NCBI GenBank assembly: GCA_030830005.1
Contig: JAURNV010000012.1
Location: 1 to 49,094, forward strand
Reading direction: 5' to 3'
Source: Flavobacteriaceae bacterium
GTDB taxonomy: Bacteria; Bacteroidota; Bacteroidia; Flavobacteriales; Flavobacteriaceae
Length of the DNA: 49,094 nucleotides
Shown here: in pieces, positions 34,009 to 42,171 of the stretch
Numbering within the stretch: position 1 is the stretch's first letter
How the letters are laid out: each line of letters starts with the position of its first letter
Notes under the pieces: generated by a model
Told to the model about the DNA's origin: nothing
The model's input: the letters and a program-made list of their open reading frames with translations, nothing else
Databases searched by the model: none
Translations under genes and position numbers: made by a program

Positions 34009-35157
34009 ATGGAGTTAATCTATCTTGATAATGCTGCAACTACCTCCATTTTCCCTGAAGTGGTTCTCGTCATGCAAGAGACTCTGAAAGAGAATTATGG
34101 AAATCCCTCTTCTGTACATGCAGTGGGACGTACTGCGAAAGCAAAGGTTGAGAGTGCTAGAAAATATATTGCTCAACAACTAGGTGCTCAACCTCAGGAA
34201 ATTATCTTTACTTCTGGGGGCACAGAAGGTGACAACACCATTTTACAAGGTGCTGTACAATATCTAGGCGTTAAACATATAATCAGTTCGCCAATTGAAC
34301 ATCATGCTGTTTTGCATCCCTTAACGCATATGGCTGCCCAAGGGCTAATTACGCTTCACATGGTAAAGGTTTTACCAAACGGATTTCCTGACATGCATGA
34401 TTTGGATCGACTGCTTACATCAATTCCTGATAAAAAACTTGTAAGTCTCATGCATATTAACAATGAAGTGGGCTCTATGATTGATCTCAATGCAGTTGGT
34501 GATTTGTGTCACCAGCATAATGCTCTTTTTCATTCAGATGCAGTACAGTCCATAGGGCATTATCAATTACAATTAGGTGAATTGCCACTAGATTTTGCTG
34601 TTGCTTCTGCTCATAAATTCCATGGACCTAAAGGAGTAGGGTTTATGTATGTAAGAAAAAAAACAGGATTGGGTGGTTTGCTGTTGGGAGGTGCACAAGA
34701 ACGTGGTATGCGAGCTGGGACAGAGGCTGTACACAATATAGTAGGCATGGAAGAGGCATTGCGAATGAGCTACCAAACCCTTGATGAAGACACCGCAAAG
34801 CTTAAAGAACTTAAATCTTATTGTTTAAGTGCCCTTCAAGAAGCTCTTCCTGGAACGGTGTTTAATGGCGCTTGTTATGACATGAATTTAAGTACACATA
34901 CTCTTGTAAATGCAAGACTTCCTTTTGATGAAAAGAAAGCACAATTGCTTACTTTTCATCTTGATTTACAGGGAATTTGTTGCTCTAAGGGGAGTGCATG
35001 TCAGTCTGGAAGTGAGTCAGGTTCTCATGTTTTGCAAACGCTTCTTAGCCCAAATGAAAATAAATTTCCTTCTCTTCGTTTTTCTTTTGCTGCTACTAAT
35101 ACAAAAGATGAGATTGATAAATTGGTTTCCGTTTTAGCTGCATACGCCAAAAGCTAA
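34009..35157 (+). CDS. Cysteine desulfurase (NifS/IscS-like)
   Basis: A 382-residue PLP enzyme that moves sulfur from cysteine to an enzyme persulfide for Fe-S clusters or thio-modifications. It begins IYLDNAATTSIFPEV, has FTSGGTEGDNT, the PLP lysine Lys203 in ASAHKFHGPKGVGFMY, and GTEAVHNIVGMEEAL near 245. The catalytic Cys is Cys331 in CSKGSACQSGSESGS, on the mobile loop. It is a group I (IscS/NifS) type enzyme by loop length. No iscU, sufU or tRNA-thiolation gene is next to it, so its partner is unknown. It follows rocD by seven bases and overlaps the convergent TonB-receptor gene by four bases. Confidence 0.92.
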   Translation: MELIYLDNAATTSIFPEVVLVMQETLKENYGNPSSVHAVGRTAKAKVESARKYIAQQLGAQPQEIIFTSGGTEGDNTILQGAVQYLGVKHIISSPIEHHAVLHPLTHMAAQGLITLHMVKVLPNGFPDMHDLDRLLTSIPDKKLVSLMHINNEVGSMIDLNAVGDLCHQHNALFHSDAVQSIGHYQLQLGELPLDFAVASAHKFHGPKGVGFMYVRKKTGLGGLLLGGAQERGMRAGTEAVHNIVGMEEALRMSYQTLDEDTAKLKELKSYCLSALQEALPGTVFNGACYDMNLSTHTLVNARLPFDEKKAQLLTFHLDLQGICCSKGSACQSGSESGSHVLQTLLSPNENKFPSLRFSFAATNTKDEIDKLVSVLAAYAKS

Positions 35158-37601
35158 AACTGTGCACTCAGCTTTATGTTAAACACTCGTGGAGTCATGA
35201 AGTTAGGAATGCCATATTGACGTTGTGAATATACGTCACGTACCCAAGTATTGGTTATAGCATTTTGAACATCAAAGATGTTGAATATTTCAAAACCTAG
35301 CTGTAACTCTTCAAATGCTCTAAAAGTGTTTCTAAATCGCTTATCATCTTTAATAACATATAAAAAACCAACATCGGCACGTTTATAGGCGCGCAATCTA
35401 CTTTGATAGTTGTAGCTGTCAGCATAGCTTGGTGAACCCCCTGGTAAACCAGAATTATAAACTAAATTAAGATTCATTTTTAGAAAAGGAAGCTTTGGGA
35501 CATAGTCCTGAAACAGCATGGCAAACTTAAAACGTTGATCTGTTGGACGTGGAATACTTCCTCTATTATTCTGATTTTCTTCTGCTTTAAGTAATCCCAG
35601 ACTTATCCAAGATTCAGTTCCAGGTACAAATTCCCCGTTAAGCCTAAGATCTATTCCATAAATGTGTGCTTTTGAATTGTTATTTGCTGCATATCTTATT
35701 CTAACGTTATCTAATGTATAAGGATTTACATTCCAAAGGTTTTTGTAATATGCAGCAGCACGCAACACAAAAGGTCTGTTCCAAAGCGAAAATTTTCGAT
35801 CATGACTACCCACAAAATGAATCGATTGTTGGGGCTTAACCTCGCTATTAATTTGTCCGTCAAATCCTCGTAATTCTTTGTAGAATGGGGCTTGTGCATA
35901 ATGTCCCAATGAGATTCTAGATACCACATTGGGGTTGCTAATGGGTTGTAGGCTTAACTGCATCCGTGGGCTAAAAAAAGTACTCCCAGACGCTTTAAAA
36001 TTTGCTAACTTCCAGTGGTGGAAGCGAATCCCCGCCGACAACCATGCTATTTGTTTTTTCATTAAAAAGCGATTGTTCCACTGCAAGTAACCTGAAATTC
36101 GATTAAGTGTGGTTTGTTGCGTTGCTCTAATGGTGTTAAACAATACAAGTGGTCCCTCAAAGGGTTGGTAAGGTTGGTTGTTTTTTATGGCTCCAGCGGG
36201 CGGACGTATCGAAAACCCAGCAGAATCTATTTTTTCCCATTCAACAATTCGATCACGAATATCTTCAGATTTGAGTTGAATTCCCCAGCGTACCTCCTGA
36301 TTTTTACCCTGATGCTTTCCAGAAATATCAACTGAACTGATAAGGGCATCAAAATCATTTCTGCCGTGTGTATGTTGGCTGCCTACACCTTCAGCAAAGT
36401 TTACGCTTCCTAGATCTTCGGAACCAATTTCTGTGCTAGGTTGTCCCAATAAATATTGCGCTAGTATATCAAAATATTCTTGTTCTTTAGTTTGGTATAC
36501 AGACGTGATAAGTTGAAATTGCGATTTATCTGAAGGTTGATATGTTGTTTTAAAAGCGCCCAGATAGGTTTGATAAACGTCTTTTTCTTGACCATTATAA
36601 TAAACTAAAAGTGCGCGAGGTTCAGCAATAGTGCCAAAATTGGTTTGTCGAGTTTGAGGCGTATAATTATAATCGTTTCTTGAAACAGCACCCAAAAACT
36701 CGAAATTCCACAAATCATTTTTCTTGTATGTCAAAAATGTTTGCAGGTCAGCAAAAGCAGGTCGGTATTGAGATGTTGTTTCTTTTTGGTTGACCAAAAG
36801 CTGATTATCACGGTAGCGTGCACCAATAATTGCAGTCCAACGGTCTTTCGCTGTTTCATAACTAACACTTCCCCCAAGCAAACTTGCTTCAACACTTGTT
36901 TTTGATGATGTGGGTGTTTTATATGTAATATCTAATACAGAGGAAAGTTTGTCTCCATAAGTAGCTTCAAACCCTCCTGCTTTAAAAGAGACTTGTTGTA
37001 TGAGGCTAGGGTTTAGAAAGCTTAATCCCTCCTGTTGACCAGCACGGATGAGTGTTGGGCGGTACACTTCAATTCCATTGACATAGACCAAATTTTCATC
37101 ATAATTGCCACCACGAACAGCGTATTGAGTGCTGAGTTCGTTATTTGAATTTACTCCGGGTAAACTCATTAACAGGTTTTCCACCCCTGCATTTGCACCT
37201 GTAATAGTGCGTATGGTTTTAGGAGAAAGCACGGTTACGCCACGTACTGTGGAAGAACGATTTGCTTGAACAACAACCTCTCCAATCTGAGCTGTTTTTG
37301 TACTCATCACTGGGTGAATTTCGGTAGTTGTATTTGGTTTTATATTCAATGAAAGGGTTACGTCTTTATGGGCGATGTGAGAAAATATTAACTTCAGTTT
37401 TTTGGAAGGGTTAAGATTGATTTGAAAAAACCCATTTTCATTAGAGATAGCACCCTTTCCAGTGTTAGTTGATAAAGTAACAAAAGGAATTGGTTTTTTT
37501 TCTTCATCGGTAATGATTCCCTGAACAGTAGCATTTTGTGCAGTCAATGCTAGGGGTAGCATAAACCATATTAGTAGTGCTACAGTACGATTTGCAATCA
37601 A
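35154..37601 (-). CDS. TonB-dependent outer-membrane receptor with CarboxypepD-regulatory-like domain
   Basis: An 815-residue outer-membrane channel receptor. A signal peptide (MIANRTVALLIWFMLPLALTAQ) is followed by a carboxypeptidase-regulatory-like domain at about 24-110 (ATVQGIITDEEKKPIPFVTLSTNTGKGAISNENGFF), a plug at about 115-225 (TGANAGVENLLMSLPGVNSNNELSTQYAVRGGNYDENLVYVNGI) and a C-terminal beta-barrel of about 22 strands ending PRVFNIKLSAQF, with aromatic C-terminal residue. The start is TTG, since a TAG lies just upstream in frame and the next ATG (residue 14) would cut the signal peptide. No SusD partner is nearby, so a siderophore, cobalamin or peptide substrate is more likely than a polysaccharide. 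Confidence 0.95.
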   Translation of the reverse strand: MIANRTVALLIWFMLPLALTAQNATVQGIITDEEKKPIPFVTLSTNTGKGAISNENGFFQINLNPSKKLKLIFSHIAHKDVTLSLNIKPNTTTEIHPVMSTKTAQIGEVVVQANRSSTVRGVTVLSPKTIRTITGANAGVENLLMSLPGVNSNNELSTQYAVRGGNYDENLVYVNGIEVYRPTLIRAGQQEGLSFLNPSLIQQVSFKAGGFEATYGDKLSSVLDITYKTPTSSKTSVEASLLGGSVSYETAKDRWTAIIGARYRDNQLLVNQKETTSQYRPAFADLQTFLTYKKNDLWNFEFLGAVSRNDYNYTPQTRQTNFGTIAEPRALLVYYNGQEKDVYQTYLGAFKTTYQPSDKSQFQLITSVYQTKEQEYFDILAQYLLGQPSTEIGSEDLGSVNFAEGVGSQHTHGRNDFDALISSVDISGKHQGKNQEVRWGIQLKSEDIRDRIVEWEKIDSAGFSIRPPAGAIKNNQPYQPFEGPLVLFNTIRATQQTTLNRISGYLQWNNRFLMKKQIAWLSAGIRFHHWKLANFKASGSTFFSPRMQLSLQPISNPNVVSRISLGHYAQAPFYKELRGFDGQINSEVKPQQSIHFVGSHDRKFSLWNRPFVLRAAAYYKNLWNVNPYTLDNVRIRYAANNNSKAHIYGIDLRLNGEFVPGTESWISLGLLKAEENQNNRGSIPRPTDQRFKFAMLFQDYVPKLPFLKMNLNLVYNSGLPGGSPSYADSYNYQSRLRAYKRADVGFLYVIKDDKRFRNTFRAFEELQLGFEIFNIFDVQNAITNTWVRDVYSQRQYGIPNFMTPRVFNIKLSAQF

Positions 37602-37693
37602 TTTTTTCTAATTTTAGTTTTGGTTAGACATAACCTTGACGATAAAAATAATCATTCTGTTTTACGCAGACACCTATTTTTAATAAGGCAGTT

Positions 37694-39349
37694 TTATTCC
37701 TTCCGAAAAAACGTAGCTTCAAAAATAGTATTGTTTCCTACCTTATCCCAAACAATCAGCTTTAAATTATTTTTTACCCTCGAAAGTTTTATTGGGTCTT
37801 TAAAGTTAAAAATAAGCAGCTTTTTCTTTTGTTCGTATTCAAATAAAACCCACTCTCCATTCAAATATCCTTCAAAACGGTCAATTCCTGTTTCACTATC
37901 GTCAATGTTAAAACGAATGTCTTTTTCTAATGAAATCCACCGATTATTGATGTTCTTTACATCTTTGATTGTTGGCGAGACGGTGTCTTGTAGTACCGCT
38001 ATAGCTCCTGTGCTTCTAAGCTTTGCAGCAAAATGTCCTTTAGAATTTCTTTTTCCAACAAAACCCCATTGATTATTCCGTTTGAGGGCAAGATATTCTC
38101 CTTTTAATGTATCTTTTGTTTTAAAGGTCAATTTGTAGGGTTTGTTAAAATACGCGTAAAGATTTTGAATATATAGCGTATCCCTTCTGGTATATATATC
38201 TAGAAGGGTAGGGGAGCTAAATGTTTTTGCGCCCATATATATTTCCGAATTATCTAGTTCAAAAAGGTAGTCTCTTTGGGGATAAATCATTTTACCAGAT
38301 TGTGGCGGTGCTTTTTTTACTAGAACATTTTCTCTTTTACCTATCATGGGAATAAATAAGTATGTGTTATTCCCAGCGACATCACTCAATTTGACACGAT
38401 AAGTAAGGCTGTTGCCTTCTTCAATAGTCACCACTCCTTCATCAAAAAAATCAACAAAAGGAACAGGGTCATCAAAAGAGTTATATAAAAGCATCACTTT
38501 CTTTTTGGAATCAACATAATGTGCGTAGTCGATTAGTTTGTGCATTTGGGAGGTATCGTCAAAAGAAAGTGTATCAAAACGCGCGTAAAATTTTTGTTTA
38601 TGGTTTAATTGAGCAGCAATTTCAAAGGTTCCATTTTTATTATACGAATTGTCATGACGATCAAAATGCTCCATTCCAAAACCAATTTTACCAAGTGCAT
38701 AAACAGTGTCAGCAACATAAGTGCTGTCGTTTTGTTGTCTGATAATGAGCTGTATTTTTATTTCGGATTGATTTACCACCCCGTTAATAGGATATGCATA
38801 CACCTCCTTAATAACGGGCCTTCTGCTATCGGGCAATAAAAACCCCTCAATTAAAGGGTTGAAAGGAATCTGATTTGCACTATTACGAAGTTCAAAATGT
38901 AAATGGGGACCAAATGAGGAACCGGTATTTCCCGAAAAACCAATAACGTCTCCTTTTTTGACTTGGATTTCGTTAGCATCTAGATATGAATCTAGAGTAT
39001 AGCTTTTTTTAGCATATTGTTTTTTTCTTACATAGGGCACAATGTTGTCACCATAACGTTTCAAATGTGCGTACACACTTGTTGTGCCGTTAGGGTGATT
39101 GATATACACAGCTTTTCCGTATCCCCCTTGTTGAATTTTAATTCGCGAAACATACCCGTCAGCAATAGCACGCAAAACCAACCCTTCTTTCCCTTGAGTT
39201 CTAATGTCTAGGCCTGAGTGAAAATGTGTTCCGCGAAGCTCTGCGAATGTGCCTGAAAGTTGTATTGGAATATCTACTGGGGTCTGATAATATTGTGCAG
39301 CTGCCACCCCAATATTTATGAGGCTAAAGCATAAGGTTAAGTATTTCAT
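37694..39349 (-). CDS. M23-family (LytM) metallopeptidase
   Basis: A 551-residue exported protein with signal peptide MKYLTLCFSLINIGVAAAQ. The LytM domain at about residues 30-160 has zinc ligands His44 and Asp48 (THFHSGLD) and the HLH pair His149/His151 (GPHLHFEL), so the site is complete and the enzyme should cut peptidoglycan cross-links. The remaining 390 residues are beta-rich domains (DSGKMIYP..., FRFNIDDSETGIDRFEGYLNGEWVLFEY) that may bind the wall or a partner. The ATG at 39349 starts the signal peptide and follows the TATTTTTG promoter box by five bases; a longer frame to 39463 is not credible. Divergent from the coiled-coil-zapA unit, which points to a cell-division or envelope role. 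Confidence 0.93.
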   Translation of the reverse strand: MKYLTLCFSLINIGVAAAQYYQTPVDIPIQLSGTFAELRGTHFHSGLDIRTQGKEGLVLRAIADGYVSRIKIQQGGYGKAVYINHPNGTTSVYAHLKRYGDNIVPYVRKKQYAKKSYTLDSYLDANEIQVKKGDVIGFSGNTGSSFGPHLHFELRNSANQIPFNPLIEGFLLPDSRRPVIKEVYAYPINGVVNQSEIKIQLIIRQQNDSTYVADTVYALGKIGFGMEHFDRHDNSYNKNGTFEIAAQLNHKQKFYARFDTLSFDDTSQMHKLIDYAHYVDSKKKVMLLYNSFDDPVPFVDFFDEGVVTIEEGNSLTYRVKLSDVAGNNTYLFIPMIGKRENVLVKKAPPQSGKMIYPQRDYLFELDNSEIYMGAKTFSSPTLLDIYTRRDTLYIQNLYAYFNKPYKLTFKTKDTLKGEYLALKRNNQWGFVGKRNSKGHFAAKLRSTGAIAVLQDTVSPTIKDVKNINNRWISLEKDIRFNIDDSETGIDRFEGYLNGEWVLFEYEQKKKLLIFNFKDPIKLSRVKNNLKLIVWDKVGNNTIFEATFFRKE

Positions 39350-39354
39350 GTTGT

Positions 39355-39362
39355 CAAAAATA
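39355..39362 (-). promoter_or_regulatory. -7 element (TATTTTTG) for the M23 peptidase gene, five bases before ATG
   Basis: Exact TAnnTTTG match on the minus strand with ACAAC before the ATG at 39349. Predicts a leaderless or nearly leaderless mRNA. Confidence 0.55.
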
Positions 39363-39418
39363 CGTTTTCTTAGACAATGCTTCCTCTGTATGACTTGCCA
39401 ATTGTTGCTTTTTTTAGG

Positions 39419-39426
39419 TACATTTG
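39419..39426 (+). promoter_or_regulatory. -7 element (TACATTTG) for the coiled-coil-zapA unit
   Basis: Exact TAnnTTTG match with a TTG at 39395-39397, 21 bases upstream, in the accepted -33 range. The ATG of the first gene is 16 bases downstream, giving a leader of about ten bases. It lies opposite the M23 promoter in a 93-bp divergent gap. Confidence 0.6.
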
Positions 39427-39442
39427 GTATGAATTTCGGTTT

Positions 39443-39757
39443 ATGATTGCGTCCACCGCTCAACTTTTAGTGCAACTAGAGAAACAATTGGAAGTAATGG
39501 TAAAGAAACTCCATGAATTAGAGCTTTCTAATAAGGCCTTGGAGGAAGCCCTTTCAGAAACTTCGATTAAACTCGAAAAGAAACATGAAGTTTCTCGTAA
39601 TTGGCAAGATAAATACGAGGCACTAAAATCGGCTCAAGGGATAAACACTAAAGACGAAACCGCTAAAAAGAGGGCAATTCATCACATAGATACACTAATT
39701 AATGAAGTAGATGCATGTATAGCACATTTGAAATTACAGAACGATGCAAAAGATTAA
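39443..39757 (+). CDS. Small coiled-coil protein upstream of zapA (ZapB-like)
   Basis: A 104-residue soluble protein, mostly one long coiled coil (LLVQLEKQLEVMVKKLHELELSNKALEEALSETSIKLEKKHE, residues about 7-50), then a second short helix. I do not recognise a named family by sequence, but a small coiled-coil gene directly before zapA is common in Flavobacteriia and its size and character resemble ZapB. The stop overlaps the zapA start by 14 bases, so both proteins are made together; a role as ZapA partner at the division site is inference. The ATG at 39443 is favoured over 39377, which precedes the promoter. Confidence 0.75.
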   Translation: MIASTAQLLVQLEKQLEVMVKKLHELELSNKALEEALSETSIKLEKKHEVSRNWQDKYEALKSAQGINTKDETAKKRAIHHIDTLINEVDACIAHLKLQNDAKD

Positions 39758-40034
39758 ATTGACCATAGCAGATAGAGTTTACCCCCTTAGTGTTCCTGAA
39801 GGCGAAGAAGCTATATTGCGCGAAGCAGCTAAAAGCATCAATGCCATGGTAGAACATTTTGAAAAAAACTACGCTGTAAAAGATAAGCAGGACGTTCTTG
39901 CAATGTGTGCTCTTCAGGTAGCTGTACAAGCCTCAAAAGAGACGGACACTTCATCAAAAGAAAACACCGAAATTCAGAAAAAAATTTTATATTTAACAAA
40001 GTATTTGGAGGAACATTTACCTCTTAATATTTAA
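39744..40034 (+). CDS. zapA: Cell division protein ZapA
   Basis: A 96-residue FtsZ-associated protein that bundles FtsZ filaments at midcell. The N-terminal head has KIKLTIADRVYPLSVPEGEEAILREAAKSINAMVEHFEKNY, the standard ZapA globular domain, followed by KDKQDVLAMCALQVAVQA and a C-terminal coiled coil (EIQKKILYLTKYLEEHL). Length matches the family. It overlaps the coiled-coil gene by 14 bases. A 6S-like RNA begins two bases after the stop, the same order zapA-6S as in many proteobacteria. Confidence 0.93.
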   Translation: MQKIKLTIADRVYPLSVPEGEEAILREAAKSINAMVEHFEKNYAVKDKQDVLAMCALQVAVQASKETDTSSKENTEIQKKILYLTKYLEEHLPLNI

Positions 40035-40035
40035 A

Positions 40036-40205
40036 AATCCTACCTATATCAGGTATATTTTTTGATAAACTCAACGCTAATTTAATTCGAAGAGGTGAGT
40101 TTTGAGTGCTAAAGCATGCCACTATTGTGGATCCTTGAACACTTAGGTAGCCTCAAACATGTTTAATTCGAGTTTATGCAAAACTTACCGGGTGTAGGTT
40201 TTTTT
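40036..40205 (+). ncRNA. ssrS: 6S-like RNA (6S-Flavo type), downstream of zapA
   Basis: A 170-base non-coding stretch between zapA and a convergent gene that folds into a long rod. The ends pair through CCTAC (40039-40043) with GTAGG (40194-40198), flanked by an A-run and a T-run (40199-40205) that can also end transcription. Inside are GAGTG (40104-40108) with CACTT (40140-40144), AAACTCA (40067-40073) with TGAGTTT (40096-40102), and a central hairpin CCAC-TATT-GTGG (40119-40130). An open middle region like the 6S bubble, bearing two TTTAATTCGA copies (40081-40090, 40162-40171), lies between. 6S RNA would sequester the housekeeping RNA polymerase in stationary phase. Call rests on position, length and folding; ends are approximate. 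Confidence 0.7.
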
Positions 40206-41094
40206 AGTAATTGGTTGGAAGTTTATTTTTTTCAAAAAGTTTGTGAATCCATAGAATTATTACACCAAATGCAACTGCAGAAATAATCAGTACTACATTT
40301 TGAAGTCCTGTAACACTAAAGGATAGTTTTACCAAAATAGTAGAAATCACAAAACCAGAATTTCGAATTACTTTATTGAATTTGTCTGTATGCGCAAATG
40401 AAAACAATACCAGCAAGACATCAACCAAAATAAGCACCGTAAAAAAGTCATCAAAAAATATGGAATTGATGTCTAAGCCAAGTGTTATTCCTGCTTCTAA
40501 ACCAGTGGTATGTGTTGCCCAATCATACACATTATAAAGGGCAATAATTACAAATGTTGGGACAAGCAATACAGCAAGTGCCTGTTTAAATTTTATAAAC
40601 CGAATAAGTTCTGGACGCGTCTCGGTTAGTTTAAGTAGTTTTCGTACTCGAATCTTATTCATGCTATAGAAGAAATGGATGAGTAAAAACAGAACAACGG
40701 TGGCTAAAATATCATAGATAAATTGTAGGTTTTGCGAATTTTCAAACCAATCTCCATCTAGTGAAATATTTGACAAGTCCTTGTAAAGCCGTCTAATTAC
40801 AATAAGCATGATGATTTCATATTGCTTCCCAATATAAATGGTCATGGATTTTGGTAAATAATAAATCAGCAGATAAACTTCATAAATTAGAATAAAAGAA
40901 AAGGGGGTGTATATTGCTGAAATCGGATTAGTAAACAGTTCTCCTGAGATTTGGATTCCTAAGAGTCCTAAATCGTTTAAGGAAATAACTGCTAGGTGCA
41001 GTAAAAAGCTGACAATAGCAATATTTATGATAATTTTCTCGCTAAACTTTTTGGTTCTTTCATCCAAAAGATTAGCATAAAGCTTTTCAAACAT
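40204..41094 (-). CDS. Conserved multi-span membrane protein, function unknown
   Basis: A 296-residue integral membrane protein with about six to seven predicted spans (IIINIAIVSFLLHLAVISL, AIYTPFSFILIYEVYLLIYYL, FIYDILATVVLFLLIHFFY, ALAVLLVPTFVIIALYNV, FFTVLILVDVLLVLFSF, VVLIISAVAFGVIILWIHKLF). Basic clusters (RIRVRKLLKL and IRRLYKD) lie between spans. No catalytic or transport motif is recognised. The ATG at 41094 is chosen over a TTG at 41112. It is convergent with the 6S-like RNA, reaching its T-run, and divergent from the cupin gene. It is monocistronic; the long N-terminal soluble stretch is only about 25 residues. Confidence 0.7.
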   Translation of the reverse strand: MFEKLYANLLDERTKKFSEKIIINIAIVSFLLHLAVISLNDLGLLGIQISGELFTNPISAIYTPFSFILIYEVYLLIYYLPKSMTIYIGKQYEIIMLIVIRRLYKDLSNISLDGDWFENSQNLQFIYDILATVVLFLLIHFFYSMNKIRVRKLLKLTETRPELIRFIKFKQALAVLLVPTFVIIALYNVYDWATHTTGLEAGITLGLDINSIFFDDFFTVLILVDVLLVLFSFAHTDKFNKVIRNSGFVISTILVKLSFSVTGLQNVVLIISAVAFGVIILWIHKLFEKNKLPTNY

Positions 41095-41160
41095 GTTGTT
41101 AAAATTTGACAAAATATACTAATTAAAATTCATTTGAGTTCATAAAAAGGTTTAAAGGTA

Positions 41161-41168
41161 TACCTTTG
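41161..41168 (+). promoter_or_regulatory. -7 element (TACCTTTG) for the cupin gene
   Basis: Exact TAnnTTTG match, ending 17 bases before the ATG at 41186. This sets the start at 41186 rather than the GTG at 41168 that overlaps the box. Confidence 0.5.
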
Positions 41169-41185
41169 TGTCACAAATACTTTTG

Positions 41186-41668
41186 ATGATGACATTCTTA
41201 GAAATAAAATCTCACATAGAGAAGTTGGGGTTTACTATAGACACCTATGATTTTGATCGTCCATGGGGTGGTTTTTTAGTTATAGATGAATCGCAAGCCC
41301 AAGCTTTTGCAGATCAATTTTTCTCTGGTTTAGATGTTAATTCACTCCGCATAAGTGGTAAATTAAGCCCTAAAATCTTGATTGTTGAGCCGGGGGTTCG
41401 CTTATCATGGCAATATCATCATCGGCGTGCAGAAATATGGCGCGTTTACAAGGGAGTAGCAGGTATTGTCCGCTCTTCAAACGACGCACAAGGTGAAGTT
41501 GAAACGCTAAATACTGGCGATCAGGTGCGTTTACAGCAAGGAGAGCGTCATCGTTTGGTAGGACTCGAAGAGCGTGCCTTAGTTGCAGAAATTTGGCAGC
41601 ATACTGATGCAAATAATCCTTCTGATGAAAACGATATTGTTCGTGTATCAGATGATTTTGGGAGATAA
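41186..41668 (+). CDS. Cupin-domain protein related to type II mannose-6-phosphate isomerase
   Basis: A 160-residue single cupin. After FTIDTYDFDRPWGGFLVID, the cupin motifs KILIVEPGVRLSWQYHHRRAEIWRVYKG (metal His-x-His-like pair and Glu) and QVRLQQGERHRLVGLEERALVAEIW match the C-terminal isomerase domain of ManC-type enzymes, and the tail NPSDENDIVRVSDDFGR is the typical ending. A sugar-phosphate isomerase or metal-binding role is likely, but the substrate is not certain. It is 2 bases before a DinB-like gene, so they are co-transcribed. Confidence 0.85.
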   Translation: MMTFLEIKSHIEKLGFTIDTYDFDRPWGGFLVIDESQAQAFADQFFSGLDVNSLRISGKLSPKILIVEPGVRLSWQYHHRRAEIWRVYKGVAGIVRSSNDAQGEVETLNTGDQVRLQQGERHRLVGLEERALVAEIWQHTDANNPSDENDIVRVSDDFGR

Positions 41669-41670
41669 TT

Positions 41671-42171
41671 ATGTTGTATTCAGAATATCTTACGCCCCTT
41701 ACTAGAATTGAAGATCAACTTTCCAAATGCTCTCAAGAACAATTGCATCATACTAATGAAGGAAAATGGAGTATTTTACAACACTTGTACCATTGTCTTA
41801 TGGTAGAAAAGGGTGTGCTAGCATATATAAAGTTAAAAATCCAAGACCCAAGTGCACTAGTCAATATTTCATTGGTAACTCGTCTAAAATTCGTTTTGTT
41901 TTTTACGATGCTTCGTTTTGGTCTATTGAAAGTCAAAGCGCCTAAAATTGTACAAAAATTTCCAAAGAAAATGAGCGTAAAAGATTTGATGGTCACCTGG
42001 GAGTCAACACGCCAAGAATCAGAAGCGTTTTTTTTAAAGCTTTCTGTACATCACGCCAAAAAAGGAATTTTTAGGCATATGTTTATTGGGAGATTAAACA
42101 AGAATTTGACCTTAAAGTTCATCGAACTTCACCTTGTACACCACTTAAGATTGTGCAAGCTAAAGCCCTAA
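41671..42171 (+). CDS. DinB-like four-helix-bundle protein
   Basis: A 166-residue protein of the DinB/YfiT-like superfamily. The metal-binding His residues appear as GKWSILQHLYHCLMVEKG (first helix pair) and the C-terminal FIELHLVHHLRL, the spaced His arrangement of the fold. Many family members are thiol-dependent enzymes that use bacillithiol or mycothiol, or have unknown roles; none is proven here. It follows the cupin gene by two bases. The end overlaps the convergent beta-barrel gene by 12 bases. Confidence 0.78.
   Translation: MLYSEYLTPLTRIEDQLSKCSQEQLHHTNEGKWSILQHLYHCLMVEKGVLAYIKLKIQDPSALVNISLVTRLKFVLFFTMLRFGLLKVKAPKIVQKFPKKMSVKDLMVTWESTRQESEAFFLKLSVHHAKKGIFRHMFIGRLNKNLTLKFIELHLVHHLRLCKLKP

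Noticed and set aside
37620-38072. A 150-codon open frame on the plus strand
   Set aside because: It lies antisense inside the M23 peptidase gene, whose zinc motifs and signal peptide are clear, and the deduced protein is a low-complexity string without a domain.
40081-40171. TTTAATTCGA repeat as a separate mobile or regulatory repeat
   Set aside because: Both copies lie within the proposed 6S-like RNA and fit its two arms, so a separate repeat element is not needed.
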